The notes under the pieces were generated by a model. That model did no database searches, was not told the DNA's origin, and saw only the letters and a list, made by a program, of their open reading frames with translations. A stretch of DNA of 64,000 nt from Pelagihabitans pacificus (GTDB lineage: Bacteria > Bacteroidota > Bacteroidia > Flavobacteriales > Flavobacteriaceae), in the NCBI RefSeq assembly GCF_009371985.2, contig NZ_VIKU02000005.1:248001-312000 (forward strand). Reading direction: 5' to 3'. This document shows, one piece after another, positions 26,631 to 36,179 of this stretch. The position numbers and the translations under genes are program-made. The first letter of the stretch is position 1, and every line of letters starts with the position of its first letter.

Positions 26631-28295
26631 ATGAAAAAACAGTTTATCAAAGTTGTACTTTCTTGTGCGGTAATCGCAGGCGGCTTTACGGTTACCAGCT
26701 GTAAAAAGTCTTCCGGATCAAAAGACGTGTCCAGAGCTACCGGGTGGAAAATTAACGCCAAAGAGGGAGGATTCCAATACAATACCGATTTCAAGGAGCA
26801 GGAGACCGCTCCTGGTCTTGTTTTTGTTGAGGGAGGTACATTTACCAAAGGTAAGGTGCAGGATGATGTAATGCACGATTGGGACAATACGCCTACCTCG
26901 CAGCATGTGCAGTCTTTTTATATGGATGAGACCGAGGTCACCAATGTGATGTACTTAGAGTATTTGGATTATTTGAAGAGTGTATACCCTCCCGAAAATC
27001 CGAAGTATGCGAATATTTACAAGGGAGCACTTCCCGATACTTTGGTATGGAGAAACCGTTTAGGATTCAATGAAACCATGACCAATAACTACCTGAGACA
27101 TCCGGCTTATGCCGAGTATCCCGTTGTAGGTGTTAATTGGATCCAGGCTACGCAGTTCGCCGAATGGAGAACCGATCGGGTCAACGAGGTAATGTTGGAG
27201 CGCGAGGGCTATTTGGCCAAGGATGCCAAATATAAAGCAGCTACCGGAGAAGTCGGTGGAACCTTCAGCACGGAGACCTACTTGAACCGTCCGGAATCCG
27301 TTTATAATGGACAAATAGATTCGCTTCAAGGGAAGCAGAAAAAAGATAGTGTCAACACCTTTGCCAAAAGAAGTAGCGGTGTAATTATGCCAGAATATAG
27401 ACTACCAACGGAAACCGAGTGGGAATATGCCGCACAGGCCAACCAAGGTTCTAGGGAATACAACAATTACCGAGGTAGGAAAAAATATCCATGGGACGGT
27501 GATTATACCAGAAACGGACAACGCGTTGGTCGTGGGGATCAGTTAGCCAACTTTAAGCAAGGTAAGGGAGATTACGGTGGAATTGCAGGATGGTCAGACG
27601 ATGGTGCCGACATCACCGCACAGGTAATGTCTTACAAGCCAAACGACCTTGGACTTTATGATATGGCAGGCAACGTGGCAGAATGGGTAGCGGATGTTTA
27701 TCGCCCTATCGTAGATGACGAGATAAGCGACTTCAACTACTATCGAGGAAATATCTACATGAAAACGGCCATAGGTGAAGATGGGAAGGTGAACATTCTC
27801 AGGGATAGTATTATATATGATACGCTTCCTACGGGAAAAATAGTTGCGGTCAACTTACCAGGTGAAATAAAAATGGTGCCTGTTGATGAAAATGAAACCT
27901 ATTTAAGAACCAATTTTGACTCCAGTGATAATAGGGGTTATAGGGATGGTGATCCGGGATCATCTAGGTTCTTCGATCAATTTAGTGATGAGGAGGAGGA
28001 AGACCAACGAAAAATGTACGATTCCCCAAAGCATAAAGTGGAGCGTGATTCTACAGGAAAGCTCATTAGACAGTACGACGAATCGAACAGCCGAACAACC
28101 TTGATCAACGATGAGGTTCGCGTATTCAAAGGAGGTTCTTGGAGAGATAGGGCCTACTGGTTAGATCCCGCCCAGCGAAGGTATTTGCCTCAGTATATGG
28201 CTACCGACTACATTGGTTTTAGGTGTGCTATGTCGAGGGTAGGTTCCAAATCGAAATCAAAGAACAAAACCCCAAGAGGAAAGAAAGCAAAGTAA
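26631..28295 (+). CDS. gldJ: Gliding motility lipoprotein GldJ
   Basis: 554 residues, lipoprotein with lipobox VTSC and Cys24. GldJ is a formylglycine-generating-enzyme (FGE/SUMF1-like) fold protein needed for gliding motility and for stability of GldK in the type IX secretion complex. Seen: PGLVFVEGGTF near residue 60, DETEVTNVMYLEYL, YRLPTETEWEYAA, YDMAGNVAEWVADVYRP and the closing FKGGSWRDRAYWLDPAQRRY and IGFRCAMSRV segments. Insertions between FGE motifs are typical of GldJ. The C-terminus is Lys-rich. It is monocistronic, ended by the strong hairpin at 28319-28348. Confidence 0.96.
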   Translation: MKKQFIKVVLSCAVIAGGFTVTSCKKSSGSKDVSRATGWKINAKEGGFQYNTDFKEQETAPGLVFVEGGTFTKGKVQDDVMHDWDNTPTSQHVQSFYMDETEVTNVMYLEYLDYLKSVYPPENPKYANIYKGALPDTLVWRNRLGFNETMTNNYLRHPAYAEYPVVGVNWIQATQFAEWRTDRVNEVMLEREGYLAKDAKYKAATGEVGGTFSTETYLNRPESVYNGQIDSLQGKQKKDSVNTFAKRSSGVIMPEYRLPTETEWEYAAQANQGSREYNNYRGRKKYPWDGDYTRNGQRVGRGDQLANFKQGKGDYGGIAGWSDDGADITAQVMSYKPNDLGLYDMAGNVAEWVADVYRPIVDDEISDFNYYRGNIYMKTAIGEDGKVNILRDSIIYDTLPTGKIVAVNLPGEIKMVPVDENETYLRTNFDSSDNRGYRDGDPGSSRFFDQFSDEEEEDQRKMYDSPKHKVERDSTGKLIRQYDESNSRTTLINDEVRVFKGGSWRDRAYWLDPAQRRYLPQYMATDYIGFRCAMSRVGSKSKSKNKTPRGKKAK

Positions 28296-28318
28296 GCTAA
28301 TACGCAATTTAGCACAGA

Positions 28319-28348
28319 AGTCCCGACGGATCCGTCGGGACTTTTTTT
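28319..28348 (+). terminator. Rho-independent terminator of gldJ
   Basis: Perfect 24-base palindrome whose 5' half is AGTCCCGACGGA, followed by T7. It lies only 14 bases before the murF ATG. Confidence 0.92.
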
Positions 28349-28349
28349 A

Positions 28350-28357
28350 TACTTTTG
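28350..28357 (+). promoter_or_regulatory. -7 promoter element (TACTTTTG) of murF
   Basis: Exact TAnnTTTG match ending four bases before the murF ATG and starting inside the T-tract of the gldJ terminator. The start site would fall at or near the ATG. Confidence 0.5.
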
Positions 28358-28361
28358 CCTC

Positions 28362-29636
28362 ATGACCATTGAACAACTGCACCAAGTCTTTTTAGACTTC
28401 CCCCATGTTTCTACCGACACCCGGAAAATTGTAGAAAATTGCCTCTTTTTTGCACTCAGGGGAGAAAACTTTAACGGCAATGCCTATGCGCAGGAAGCGC
28501 TGCAAAAGGGAGCAGCCTATGCAGTAATCGATGATAAGGGATACCTTACTTCCGACAAGACCATCCTAGTTGATAACGTGCTGCAAACACTTCAGGATCT
28601 GGCCACTTTTCACAGAAACCATTCCAATGCTAAAGTAATCGGCCTTACCGGAAGCAATGGAAAGACCACGACCAAGGAGTTGATTTACGAGGTACTTTCC
28701 AAAAAATATAAAACCATCGCTACAAAGGGCAACCTAAACAATCATATCGGGGTGCCCCTTACCCTACTTTCAATAACCGAGGATACCGAAATCGCCGTGG
28801 TAGAAATGGGCGCCAATCACCAGAAGGAAATTGAATTTCTGTGTAGTATTGCGCAGCCCGATTTCGGATACATCACCAACTTTGGCAAAGCCCATTTGGA
28901 AGGTTTTGGGGGCGTGGAAGGCGTCATCAAAGGCAAGAGCGAGCTCTACGAATACTTAATGGCCCATAACCAATCGGTGTTCATGAACGCCGATGACCCG
29001 ATTCAATTGGAAAAATTGGGCAGCTACATAAAAAAGTACGGGTTTAGTACCGAAAAGACCGACTACTACAGAATCGAATTTTTAGAAGCCGACCCTTTTG
29101 TTCATTTGAAGTTTGAAGGTGTGACCGTATACACGCAACTCATTGGCAGCTACAATTTCGCCAATTGCGCAATAGCGATTTTGATCGGTAAGTATTTCAA
29201 TGTTCCCGTTACAGACATCAAAGAAGCCTTGGAAGCATATGAACCTAAAAACAATCGTTCCCAAATCATTGAAAAAAACGGCCACCATATCGTTTTAGAT
29301 GCCTATAATGCGAACCCGACCAGTATGAAAGCGGCTTTGGAAAGTTTTGACAAGATGGAAGGCACCCGCAAAGTGGTTATTTTGGGAGACATGTTCGAGT
29401 TGGGTGAGACTGCTGCCGAAGAGCACCAAAATATTGCCGATTTAGCGGATACAATGTCTTTTGAAGAAGTCCTTTTAACCGGAAAAAATTTCTATCAAAC
29501 GACTACTAAATCGAAAAAATATGAATCTTTTGAAACGCTGGCGGCGTACCTAAATAAAAATCCTATGCCAGAAAGTACATTGCTGATCAAGGGATCTAGG
29601 GGCATGGCTTTGGAACGGGTGTTGGAATTGTTATAA
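28362..29636 (+). CDS. murF: UDP-N-acetylmuramoyl-tripeptide--D-alanyl-D-alanine ligase
   Basis: 424 residues. It adds D-Ala-D-Ala to the UDP-MurNAc tripeptide, the last cytoplasmic step of precursor assembly. The N-terminal domain shows STDTRKIVENCLFFALRGENFNG; the ATP P-loop is GLTGSNGKTTTKEL (residues about 94-107); the central domain has VEMGANHQKEI and TNFGKAHLEGFG; the C-terminal domain has DAYNANPTSMKAALE and GDMFELG. It is probably leaderless. It ends convergent with the cusB-like gene; a weak hairpin AAGGAAA/TTTCCTT at about 29651-29668 may terminate it. Confidence 0.96.
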   Translation: MTIEQLHQVFLDFPHVSTDTRKIVENCLFFALRGENFNGNAYAQEALQKGAAYAVIDDKGYLTSDKTILVDNVLQTLQDLATFHRNHSNAKVIGLTGSNGKTTTKELIYEVLSKKYKTIATKGNLNNHIGVPLTLLSITEDTEIAVVEMGANHQKEIEFLCSIAQPDFGYITNFGKAHLEGFGGVEGVIKGKSELYEYLMAHNQSVFMNADDPIQLEKLGSYIKKYGFSTEKTDYYRIEFLEADPFVHLKFEGVTVYTQLIGSYNFANCAIAILIGKYFNVPVTDIKEALEAYEPKNNRSQIIEKNGHHIVLDAYNANPTSMKAALESFDKMEGTRKVVILGDMFELGETAAEEHQNIADLADTMSFEEVLLTGKNFYQTTTKSKKYESFETLAAYLNKNPMPESTLLIKGSRGMALERVLELL

Positions 29637-29719
29637 AGTTTTGCCTTCGGAAGGAAACGTTTTCCTTTTGTCAAAAGCTACATCCAGGACACGGCAAGAC
29701 CCCAGTATGACTGGTCGCT

Positions 29720-31432
29720 TTATTGAATCGTCTTGGTGATACTGCCACAACCAAGCATCTTGTCCCCAAAGTACGGATTGCGTATTTGGTCCTGAAAACT
29801 CAACCAAGTGGCTCCTTGGTTATTATCGGCCATCGGACAGAACTGCACGTATATCGGTTGATCCAAATCACTGAAATTGGAGGCGATTGCCACCATATGT
29901 TCGGATAATGGTTTAAACGCTATCCGTTGTTGCTCCAAATCGGCACCGTTGGAAATTCTTTGAACCTGTTCCTTGATTTTCCGAAGATGGGTTCGAAGGA
30001 TTTCTTCCAACATGGCATCTTCCAATTGCGACAAGGCTTGCTCCATGGACTTTGCATGTTCAACGGCCTTGGATGCATCGGAAGCTACTAAAGCATCCTT
30101 CAATCCGGTATATCGATTTATAATGAGTGAAAACCTGTTTTCAAAATCCCCGTTAAAATTCATCGCCATTTCACTCCCTTCCATAACAGGCATCGATTCT
30201 TTAGAAGACATCATCGATTTTTTGCCTTGCAGTTGCGCGGCGGCATCCACCGTAAATGTACCATTGGTCACCACCTCATCGCCCGAAGTAAGTCCATCGA
30301 GTACGATATAGGAATCTCCAATAGTATTTCCCAAGGTTACCTCGACCATTTCAAAGGTAGGCTGCCGAGGATCAGGTTTTACGTATACCAGGGAGCGTTT
30401 TCCTGTCCATAAGACGGCAGACTTTGGCACGGTAAGCACCTGGTCGAAATTGGCTGCCTTTACAATACCTTCGACGAACATACCGGGTTTCAGAAACCCA
30501 TCTTTGTTTATCAAGGTAGCCCTAACCGCCACGGTTCTTTTAGAAGCGTCCAATACCGGGTCGATAAAGGCTATTTTTGCAGTAAAAGCCCTTCCCTTGA
30601 ATGCCTCGGAGCTTATACGGATTTCCTGCCCTACCCTTAGAACGGGGAGTTGATTCTCGTAAGCATCGAATACGGCCCATACCGTATATAAGTTCGATAC
30701 TTTGAACAAAGGATCTCCCTGTTTGTAGAAATTACCTTCGGAAGCCATGACTTCGGTCACCGTTCCCGAAACATCGGCAATAATCGGAAAGTTCATTATC
30801 GGTTTCCCCGTTTTCAGTAGCTGATCGATCTGGGCATCGTTCATTTTCCAAAGGCCCAATGTATTTCGGGCGGCGGCGTACAATTTGTCATGGGTGTCTT
30901 TATACGATGCCGAGGTTAAGAGCTTATCCTGAGCGGCATATAGCTCGGGAGCGTAAATTACACCCAATTTTTTTCCTTTTTTGATATACTGTCCAACGTA
31001 GTTGACATCCAATTCCTCTATGCGCCCATCGAAGACGCTCGTTTGTACCGCATCGGTTTGTTCATTCGAGGTGATTTTACCCGATAGCACCAAGGTATTT
31101 CCTTCAATATCGCCTATACCGATTCGAGTGGTCTCTATATTGGCCAAGGCCATTGCGTTCTCGGTCATTTGAAACTGATTGGCCGCAAGGGCCCTGCCGG
31201 CAGTTTTTATTGCCGTCAAATCCATTCCGCAGAGCGGACAACTTCCCGTTTCGGCCTGTTGGATCTGAGGATGCATGGCACAGGTATATGCCAGCGCTTC
31301 TTCATTAGTGGCAGCATGTTGGTGATCCATCGGGTCGTCACTTCCCCCTGCAACCAAATATCCTATGAACAATCCTGCCGCCAAGACTAGCAAATACCCA
31401 CCATATTTTCTTATCAAATCCATTTTAATCAT
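29720..31432 (-). CDS. cusB: CusB-type periplasmic adaptor subunit of a heavy-metal RND efflux pump
   Basis: 570 residues. It links the CusA-type pump to an outer-membrane channel and passes metal ions to it. After an N-terminal membrane anchor (YGGYLLVLAAGLFIGYLVAGG) comes a heavy-metal-binding domain with CAMHP (51-55) and CPLCGM (65-70), then the hairpin, barrel-sandwich and beta-barrel domains, and a C-terminal DUF3347-like helical domain (about 440-520). Metal specificity (copper/silver or other) cannot be settled from sequence. The chosen start at 31432 overlaps the cusA stop by eight bases; MDLIRKYGG at 31423 is an alternative. Confidence 0.9.
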   Translation of the reverse strand: MIKMDLIRKYGGYLLVLAAGLFIGYLVAGGSDDPMDHQHAATNEEALAYTCAMHPQIQQAETGSCPLCGMDLTAIKTAGRALAANQFQMTENAMALANIETTRIGIGDIEGNTLVLSGKITSNEQTDAVQTSVFDGRIEELDVNYVGQYIKKGKKLGVIYAPELYAAQDKLLTSASYKDTHDKLYAAARNTLGLWKMNDAQIDQLLKTGKPIMNFPIIADVSGTVTEVMASEGNFYKQGDPLFKVSNLYTVWAVFDAYENQLPVLRVGQEIRISSEAFKGRAFTAKIAFIDPVLDASKRTVAVRATLINKDGFLKPGMFVEGIVKAANFDQVLTVPKSAVLWTGKRSLVYVKPDPRQPTFEMVEVTLGNTIGDSYIVLDGLTSGDEVVTNGTFTVDAAAQLQGKKSMMSSKESMPVMEGSEMAMNFNGDFENRFSLIINRYTGLKDALVASDASKAVEHAKSMEQALSQLEDAMLEEILRTHLRKIKEQVQRISNGADLEQQRIAFKPLSEHMVAIASNFSDLDQPIYVQFCPMADNNQGATWLSFQDQIRNPYFGDKMLGCGSITKTIQ

Positions 31433-34400
31433 TTTTGCGTTCTACATAGCTCAATGCCGCTTCCTTTTTCCAGCTAAACAGTACCGGGACGATCAACAGC
31501 GAAATCAAAGCAACCAGCATACCCCCGAAAGCGGGAATCGCCATGGGAATCATGACGTCGCTTCCCCGACCAGTCGCCGTCAATATGGGCAACAAGGCCA
31601 GCATGGTAGTTGCCGTAGTCATCAGGCAAGGGCGAATTCGTTTTTTTCCCGCTTCCAATACGGCCGCCCTTATCCCCGTAACATCCTTAGGCACCTCTTT
31701 ATCAAAACGTTGTTTTAGATAGGTGGCCATCACCACGCCGTCGTCGGTAGCAATCCCAAAAAGCGCAATAAAACCGACCCATACGGCAACGCTTAGATTA
31801 ATCGTCTTCATGTTGAACAAATCCCTGAAATTGATTCCTCCAAGCCCGAAGTTCATGAACCAGCTTTGGCCGTACAACCAAATCAATAGGAATCCTCCGG
31901 CAAAAGCTACCGCCACCCCGGTAAAGACCATAAATGAGATCGAAACGGAACGGAACTGCAAATATAAGATCAGCAGTATTGCCAAGAGCACCAAAGGTAC
32001 CACAAAAGTCAGTGTTTTCTCCGCACGCATCTGGTTTTCATAGGTTCCGGCAAAGGCATAGCTGATTCCCCCTGGAAGCTTTAATTCATTTTTTTGAATG
32101 CTTTCTTCGATTGCGAGCCTGGCATTTTCGACCACATCGACCTCAGCAAAACCCTTTGCCTTGTCAAAGAGCACGTAGCCGACCAAGAAACTATCCTCAC
32201 TTTTTATATTTTGTGGTCCCTGCTCATAACGGATATCCACTAGCTCGCTCAGAGGCACCGAAACATCATCCTTGGATTGCAGATAAATTTGTTGCAAGTC
32301 TTCCGGTGTACCCCTCAGTTCCCTTGGATATCGGACACGTACCCCATAGCGTTCCCTACCTTCAACCGTCTCGGTTAGTATTTTACCCCCCACGGCTACT
32401 TCGATCACCTCCTGTACATCAGCGATGGAGATACCATAGCGTCCGAGTTTGTTTCGATGGATATCGACCAGCAGATAAGGTTTGCCTGTGATACGGTCGG
32501 CGAAGACCGCTTCCGGCTTTACTCCATCGACTTTCTTCAAAATCGTTTCCAATTGGAGTCCGAATGCTTCGATTTGATTAAGGTCTTGCCCTTTTACTTT
32601 GATTCCCATTGGGGCCCGCATACCGGTCTGGAGCATCACCAAACGGGTTTCGATCGGTTGTAATTTTGGAGCGGAGGTTACTCCTGGCAATCGAGTCGCC
32701 TTGGAAATTGCCTCCCAAATATCTTCTTTATCCCTAATTTCAGGCCTCCAATTGCGATAGAACCTCCCTCCATCTTCCTCAACCAATTCTTCGCGATCCG
32801 AGCCGTTTCCCGAAGCCGCGACCCCCCCGGATTTTGTAACGAAAAGTCCTTCCTCGTTGGTTTTGAATTCCACCGGCCTTCCGGATTCATCCAAAATGTA
32901 CTCCGGCTTATAGAAAATCACATTCTCGTACATGGAGAGCGGTGCTGGATCGAGTGCCGAGGCAACCCTCCCCGCCTTACCCACCACGGTGGCAATTTCA
33001 GGAATACCGGCAACGGCCATATCCAATTGTGCGAGTACCCTTTTGTTCTCGCTCACACCGGCATGTGGCATAGAACTGGGCATTAAGAGAAAGGAGCCTT
33101 CATCTAAAGAAGGCATAAACTCCTTACCTGTATTGAGCATAATTACCAATCCCAGAATTAGTAACACCGAAGGGACACTTAAGAATAAAACCTTGTTTGC
33201 CAGTGCCCAATTCAAAATACGTTCATAATAACTCCTAAAAAACAAAATGACCCCTAGAACCAAAAAACAAACCAATCCGACAAAGAAAAGGTTGATGAGC
33301 ACATGGTAGCCATAACCCAAAGGACGCCAGTAATACCCTAATAGAGTTAAAATTGAAAGTAGACTCCAATAGGACTGAAAACGCTTTTCCAATGTTCTTG
33401 AAATCCTATCAAACCTGCCAAGAAGCCCAATCATACTAAAACCGATGAGAATAAGGCCCAGAAAGTTGCCATATATAAGACTTCCCAACCCAATGAGCCC
33501 CAACATCCCGTACAGCGCCATACCCAGGGTCTTCTTTATGGGAGCCCTATTAAATAACCGAGCTGCCGCCGGTGGTATCAGAAAAAGAGCAACAATCATC
33601 GAAGCCGTAAGCGCCGCTGTTTTGGTGAAAGCCAGTGGGCTAAAAAGTTTACCCTCTGCCCCTGTTAACGTAAAAACAGGAATAAAACTGATAATCGTTG
33701 TCAAACCTGCCGTAAGGATAGCCCCTGAAACCTCAATGGTCGCTTCGTAGACTATCTCATCGACCTTACGATTATCAGGGTTCAACTCCAAATGTCGCAC
33801 AATATTTTCCCCCAAGATGATTCCCATATCGACCATAGTACCGATAGCAATGGCGATTCCCGACAAGGCAACGATATTGGCGTCGACCTTAAAAAACTTC
33901 ATGGCTATGAATACCATTAATACCGCGATGGGCATCAAACTTGAAATCAATAGGGAAATCCTCAGATTGAAAAGCAATACGATTACCACCAAAATAGTAA
34001 TAAGCAGCTCATAGGTAAGGGCGTCGCCCAAGGTACCCAAGGTTTCCTCGATAAGTTCGGCCCTATCATAAAAAGGCACGATCGTTAGCTTGGAGACGCG
34101 ACCGTCTTTCAAAGTTTTTGAGGGCAGCCCTGTTGTGATTTCCTTGATTTTTTCCTTGACCCCTGAAATCGTTTGCATCGGATTCGCCCCGTAACGGGAT
34201 ACCACTACACCACCGACTACCTCGGCTCCTTCCTTGTCCAAGATTCCACGTCTTTCGGCCGGACCCAACGATACTTTGGCAATATCCTTGATGCGAATCG
34301 GAGTGAAGTTTTCGGTACGCACCTCTGCATTTTCGATATCCTCGACACTCTCGATATACCCAAGGCCCCTCACAAAATATTCGGCCCGATTCATTTCCAG

Positions 34401-35117
34401 TGTCTTGGCACCAACGTCCTTATTGCTTTCCCGTACAGCTTGGACGACCTCGGAAAGTGCCACGTTATACTGCCGCATCAGTTCGGGATTGACATCAACT
34501 TGGTACTCCTGAACATATCCACCAATCGAAGCTACTTCGGAAACCCCTTTCGCCGCAGCGAGTGCATTTTTCACATAAAAATCCTGAATGCTCCTTATCT
34601 CGTGTAAATCCCATCCTCCGGTGACCTTTCCTTCCGCATCCCTTCCTTCCAGCGTATACCAGAACAACTGCCCTAGGGCGGTGGCATCAGGTCCGAGGGT
34701 CGGTTGTACATCAGAGGGTAACAAATCACCTGGCAAGGAATTCAGCTTTTCCAGCAGGCGACTACGTGCCCAGTAGAAATCGACCCCCTCCTCAAAAATG
34801 ACATAGACACTCGAAAAACCGAACATTGAGGAACTACGAACGGTCTTGATGCCGGGAACCCCCAATAGGTTGGAACTAAGGGGATAGGTAACCTGATCCT
34901 CTATATCTTGTGGGGAGCGGCCTTCCCATTGTGTATATACGATTTGTTGATTTTCACCGATATCGGGAATGGCGTCAACGGCAACCGGTTTTTGGGGCAA
35001 TAGCCCCTTTCCGAGATCAAACGGGGCATGCACGATGCCCCAAATCAAAAACAGCAGCAACAATACCAGTGCCACCAATTTGTTTTCGATTAAAAATTTG
35101 ATGCCTTTGTTCAGCAT
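31425..35117 (-). CDS. cusA: CusA-type heavy-metal RND efflux permease
   Basis: 1230 residues from the ATG at 35117. It is an inner-membrane proton-driven trimeric pump of the heavy-metal-efflux RND class. HME hallmarks: DVGAKTLEMNRAEYFVRGLGY, IAIAIGTMVDMGIILGENI (TM4), GMRAPMGIKVKG and FGIATDDGVVMATYL (TM10). It is about 190 residues longer than E. coli CusA because of two insertions: extra hydrophobic segments of about 110 residues after TM6 (about 530-640) and a polar loop near residues 735-785. No TolC-like gene is adjacent. The gene has a TACTTTTG promoter element at 35177-35184 and overlaps cusB. Confidence 0.92.
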   Translation of the reverse strand: MLNKGIKFLIENKLVALVLLLLFLIWGIVHAPFDLGKGLLPQKPVAVDAIPDIGENQQIVYTQWEGRSPQDIEDQVTYPLSSNLLGVPGIKTVRSSSMFGFSSVYVIFEEGVDFYWARSRLLEKLNSLPGDLLPSDVQPTLGPDATALGQLFWYTLEGRDAEGKVTGGWDLHEIRSIQDFYVKNALAAAKGVSEVASIGGYVQEYQVDVNPELMRQYNVALSEVVQAVRESNKDVGAKTLEMNRAEYFVRGLGYIESVEDIENAEVRTENFTPIRIKDIAKVSLGPAERRGILDKEGAEVVGGVVVSRYGANPMQTISGVKEKIKEITTGLPSKTLKDGRVSKLTIVPFYDRAELIEETLGTLGDALTYELLITILVVIVLLFNLRISLLISSLMPIAVLMVFIAMKFFKVDANIVALSGIAIAIGTMVDMGIILGENIVRHLELNPDNRKVDEIVYEATIEVSGAILTAGLTTIISFIPVFTLTGAEGKLFSPLAFTKTAALTASMIVALFLIPPAAARLFNRAPIKKTLGMALYGMLGLIGLGSLIYGNFLGLILIGFSMIGLLGRFDRISRTLEKRFQSYWSLLSILTLLGYYWRPLGYGYHVLINLFFVGLVCFLVLGVILFFRSYYERILNWALANKVLFLSVPSVLLILGLVIMLNTGKEFMPSLDEGSFLLMPSSMPHAGVSENKRVLAQLDMAVAGIPEIATVVGKAGRVASALDPAPLSMYENVIFYKPEYILDESGRPVEFKTNEEGLFVTKSGGVAASGNGSDREELVEEDGGRFYRNWRPEIRDKEDIWEAISKATRLPGVTSAPKLQPIETRLVMLQTGMRAPMGIKVKGQDLNQIEAFGLQLETILKKVDGVKPEAVFADRITGKPYLLVDIHRNKLGRYGISIADVQEVIEVAVGGKILTETVEGRERYGVRVRYPRELRGTPEDLQQIYLQSKDDVSVPLSELVDIRYEQGPQNIKSEDSFLVGYVLFDKAKGFAEVDVVENARLAIEESIQKNELKLPGGISYAFAGTYENQMRAEKTLTFVVPLVLLAILLILYLQFRSVSISFMVFTGVAVAFAGGFLLIWLYGQSWFMNFGLGGINFRDLFNMKTINLSVAVWVGFIALFGIATDDGVVMATYLKQRFDKEVPKDVTGIRAAVLEAGKKRIRPCLMTTATTMLALLPILTATGRGSDVMIPMAIPAFGGMLVALISLLIVPVLFSWKKEAALSYVERKND

Positions 35118-35176
35118 TGGCAATGTTTAAAAAGGTAGTATCCGTTCGTCGAGAAACTCCCGTAAACCTTAACGTT

Positions 35177-35184
35177 CAAAAGTA
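35177..35184 (-). promoter_or_regulatory. -7 promoter element (TACTTTTG) of cusA-cusB
   Basis: Exact TAnnTTTG match on the minus strand, 59 bases upstream of the cusA ATG. No metal-responsive operator could be recognised. Confidence 0.45.
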
Positions 35185-35299
35185 CTAAATGATTGTAGGC
35201 GGTACGGAACTATTTCATCGGAAAAACCAAAAATAAACATGAATCGGGAAAACTCCGCTGACGAAAGTCATAGTACCTCTCTATATGGAAGAAGAAAAG

Positions 35300-35374
35300 T
35301 GGGTCATATTGGATTCGAACCAATGACCTCTGCCCTGTCAAGGCAGCGCTCTAAACCAACTGAGCTAATGACCC
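35300..35374 (-). tRNA. tRNA-Val (anticodon GAC)
   Basis: 75 bases with a complete cloverleaf. The acceptor stem GGGTCAT pairs with ATGACCC; the D arm is GCTC/GAGC; the anticodon arm is CTGCC-TTGACAG-GGCAG with anticodon GAC; the T arm is ATTGG-TTCGAAT-CCAAT. The CCA end is not encoded (A73 is followed by CTT). Confidence 0.95.
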
Positions 35375-35386
35375 ATGAATGGAGGG

Positions 35387-35394
35387 CAAAAATA
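35387..35394 (-). promoter_or_regulatory. -7 promoter element (TATTTTTG) of tRNA-Val
   Basis: Exact TAnnTTTG match on the minus strand 12 bases upstream of the tRNA 5' end. Confidence 0.5.
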
Positions 35395-35460
35395 GCCAAA
35401 AGATTGTATTTATTGAATATCGAGGCAAAAATATTGGCATCAAACCCAAAGAACCCTATT

Positions 35461-36000
35461 TCACCAGGTATACTCAGGGGGTCGTATATTGTTCATACGT
35501 AAATACAGATTCGCTTTGGCACGGTGGTTCGCCATATGATCCTGGACATAGAATAAGGCAAACGCCCTACTAACCTTGTTACCGCTGTGATACATGGTAC
35601 ATGTTTCATCGAGTTGCGCCTGACCGATGGCAATAATTACCCCGGTGGTGTATTCGAAGCTTTTTACGAGCATTTCAATAATCGCCTCCTTACCCATTTC
35701 ACCGGCATCGGGTGTATTCGGTTTTACCTCCATTCCCTGTACATATCGCTTGGTCAACAACTCCGAAGCGGCTGCTATATGTACCATTTGCTCCGCAAAA
35801 CTTTTGCTGACCTCGGTAGGTCGGTATGCGTACAGCTCCTCGGGCATTGTCTTCGCAACGGCCAGGCAATGCTCCGTAGCTTCTTGCCAGACCGGCAAAT
35901 ACATTCTCGTAAAGTCGGTTTTCGGGCCAACTTCGGTTTGGGCATTCATTACGCCAATAAAACACAAAAAAGGCCCCCAACACAGTATCTTTTTGAACAT
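35461..36000 (-). CDS. Exported DinB-family protein
   Basis: 179 residues from the ATG at 36000 (a GTG nine bases upstream gives three extra residues). The signal peptide is MFKKILCWGPFLCFIGVMNAQ. The mature part is a DinB-like four-helix bundle with metal-ligand-type histidines in AEQMVHIAAASELL and YVQDHMANHRAKANLYLRM, ending NIRPPEYTW as in many DinB-like proteins. Export to the periplasm is unusual for a DinB fold but seen in Bacteroidota. The substrate is unknown. Confidence 0.82.
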   Translation of the reverse strand: MFKKILCWGPFLCFIGVMNAQTEVGPKTDFTRMYLPVWQEATEHCLAVAKTMPEELYAYRPTEVSKSFAEQMVHIAAASELLTKRYVQGMEVKPNTPDAGEMGKEAIIEMLVKSFEYTTGVIIAIGQAQLDETCTMYHSGNKVSRAFALFYVQDHMANHRAKANLYLRMNNIRPPEYTW

Positions 36001-36179
36001 ACGAATCACTTTGTCTAATTATGTATAAGCGATCGGAACTAAATCAGCGACAGCGCACGCGATTTCAAGTCACCGACCGTATTTATTCAAAATTATGACA
36101 TAAATAACCAATCATAGCGTACCCTTTAAAATTCAAAGCCAAAAAAATGTATATTTAAAAGGATTAAAACCCTTTTCCG

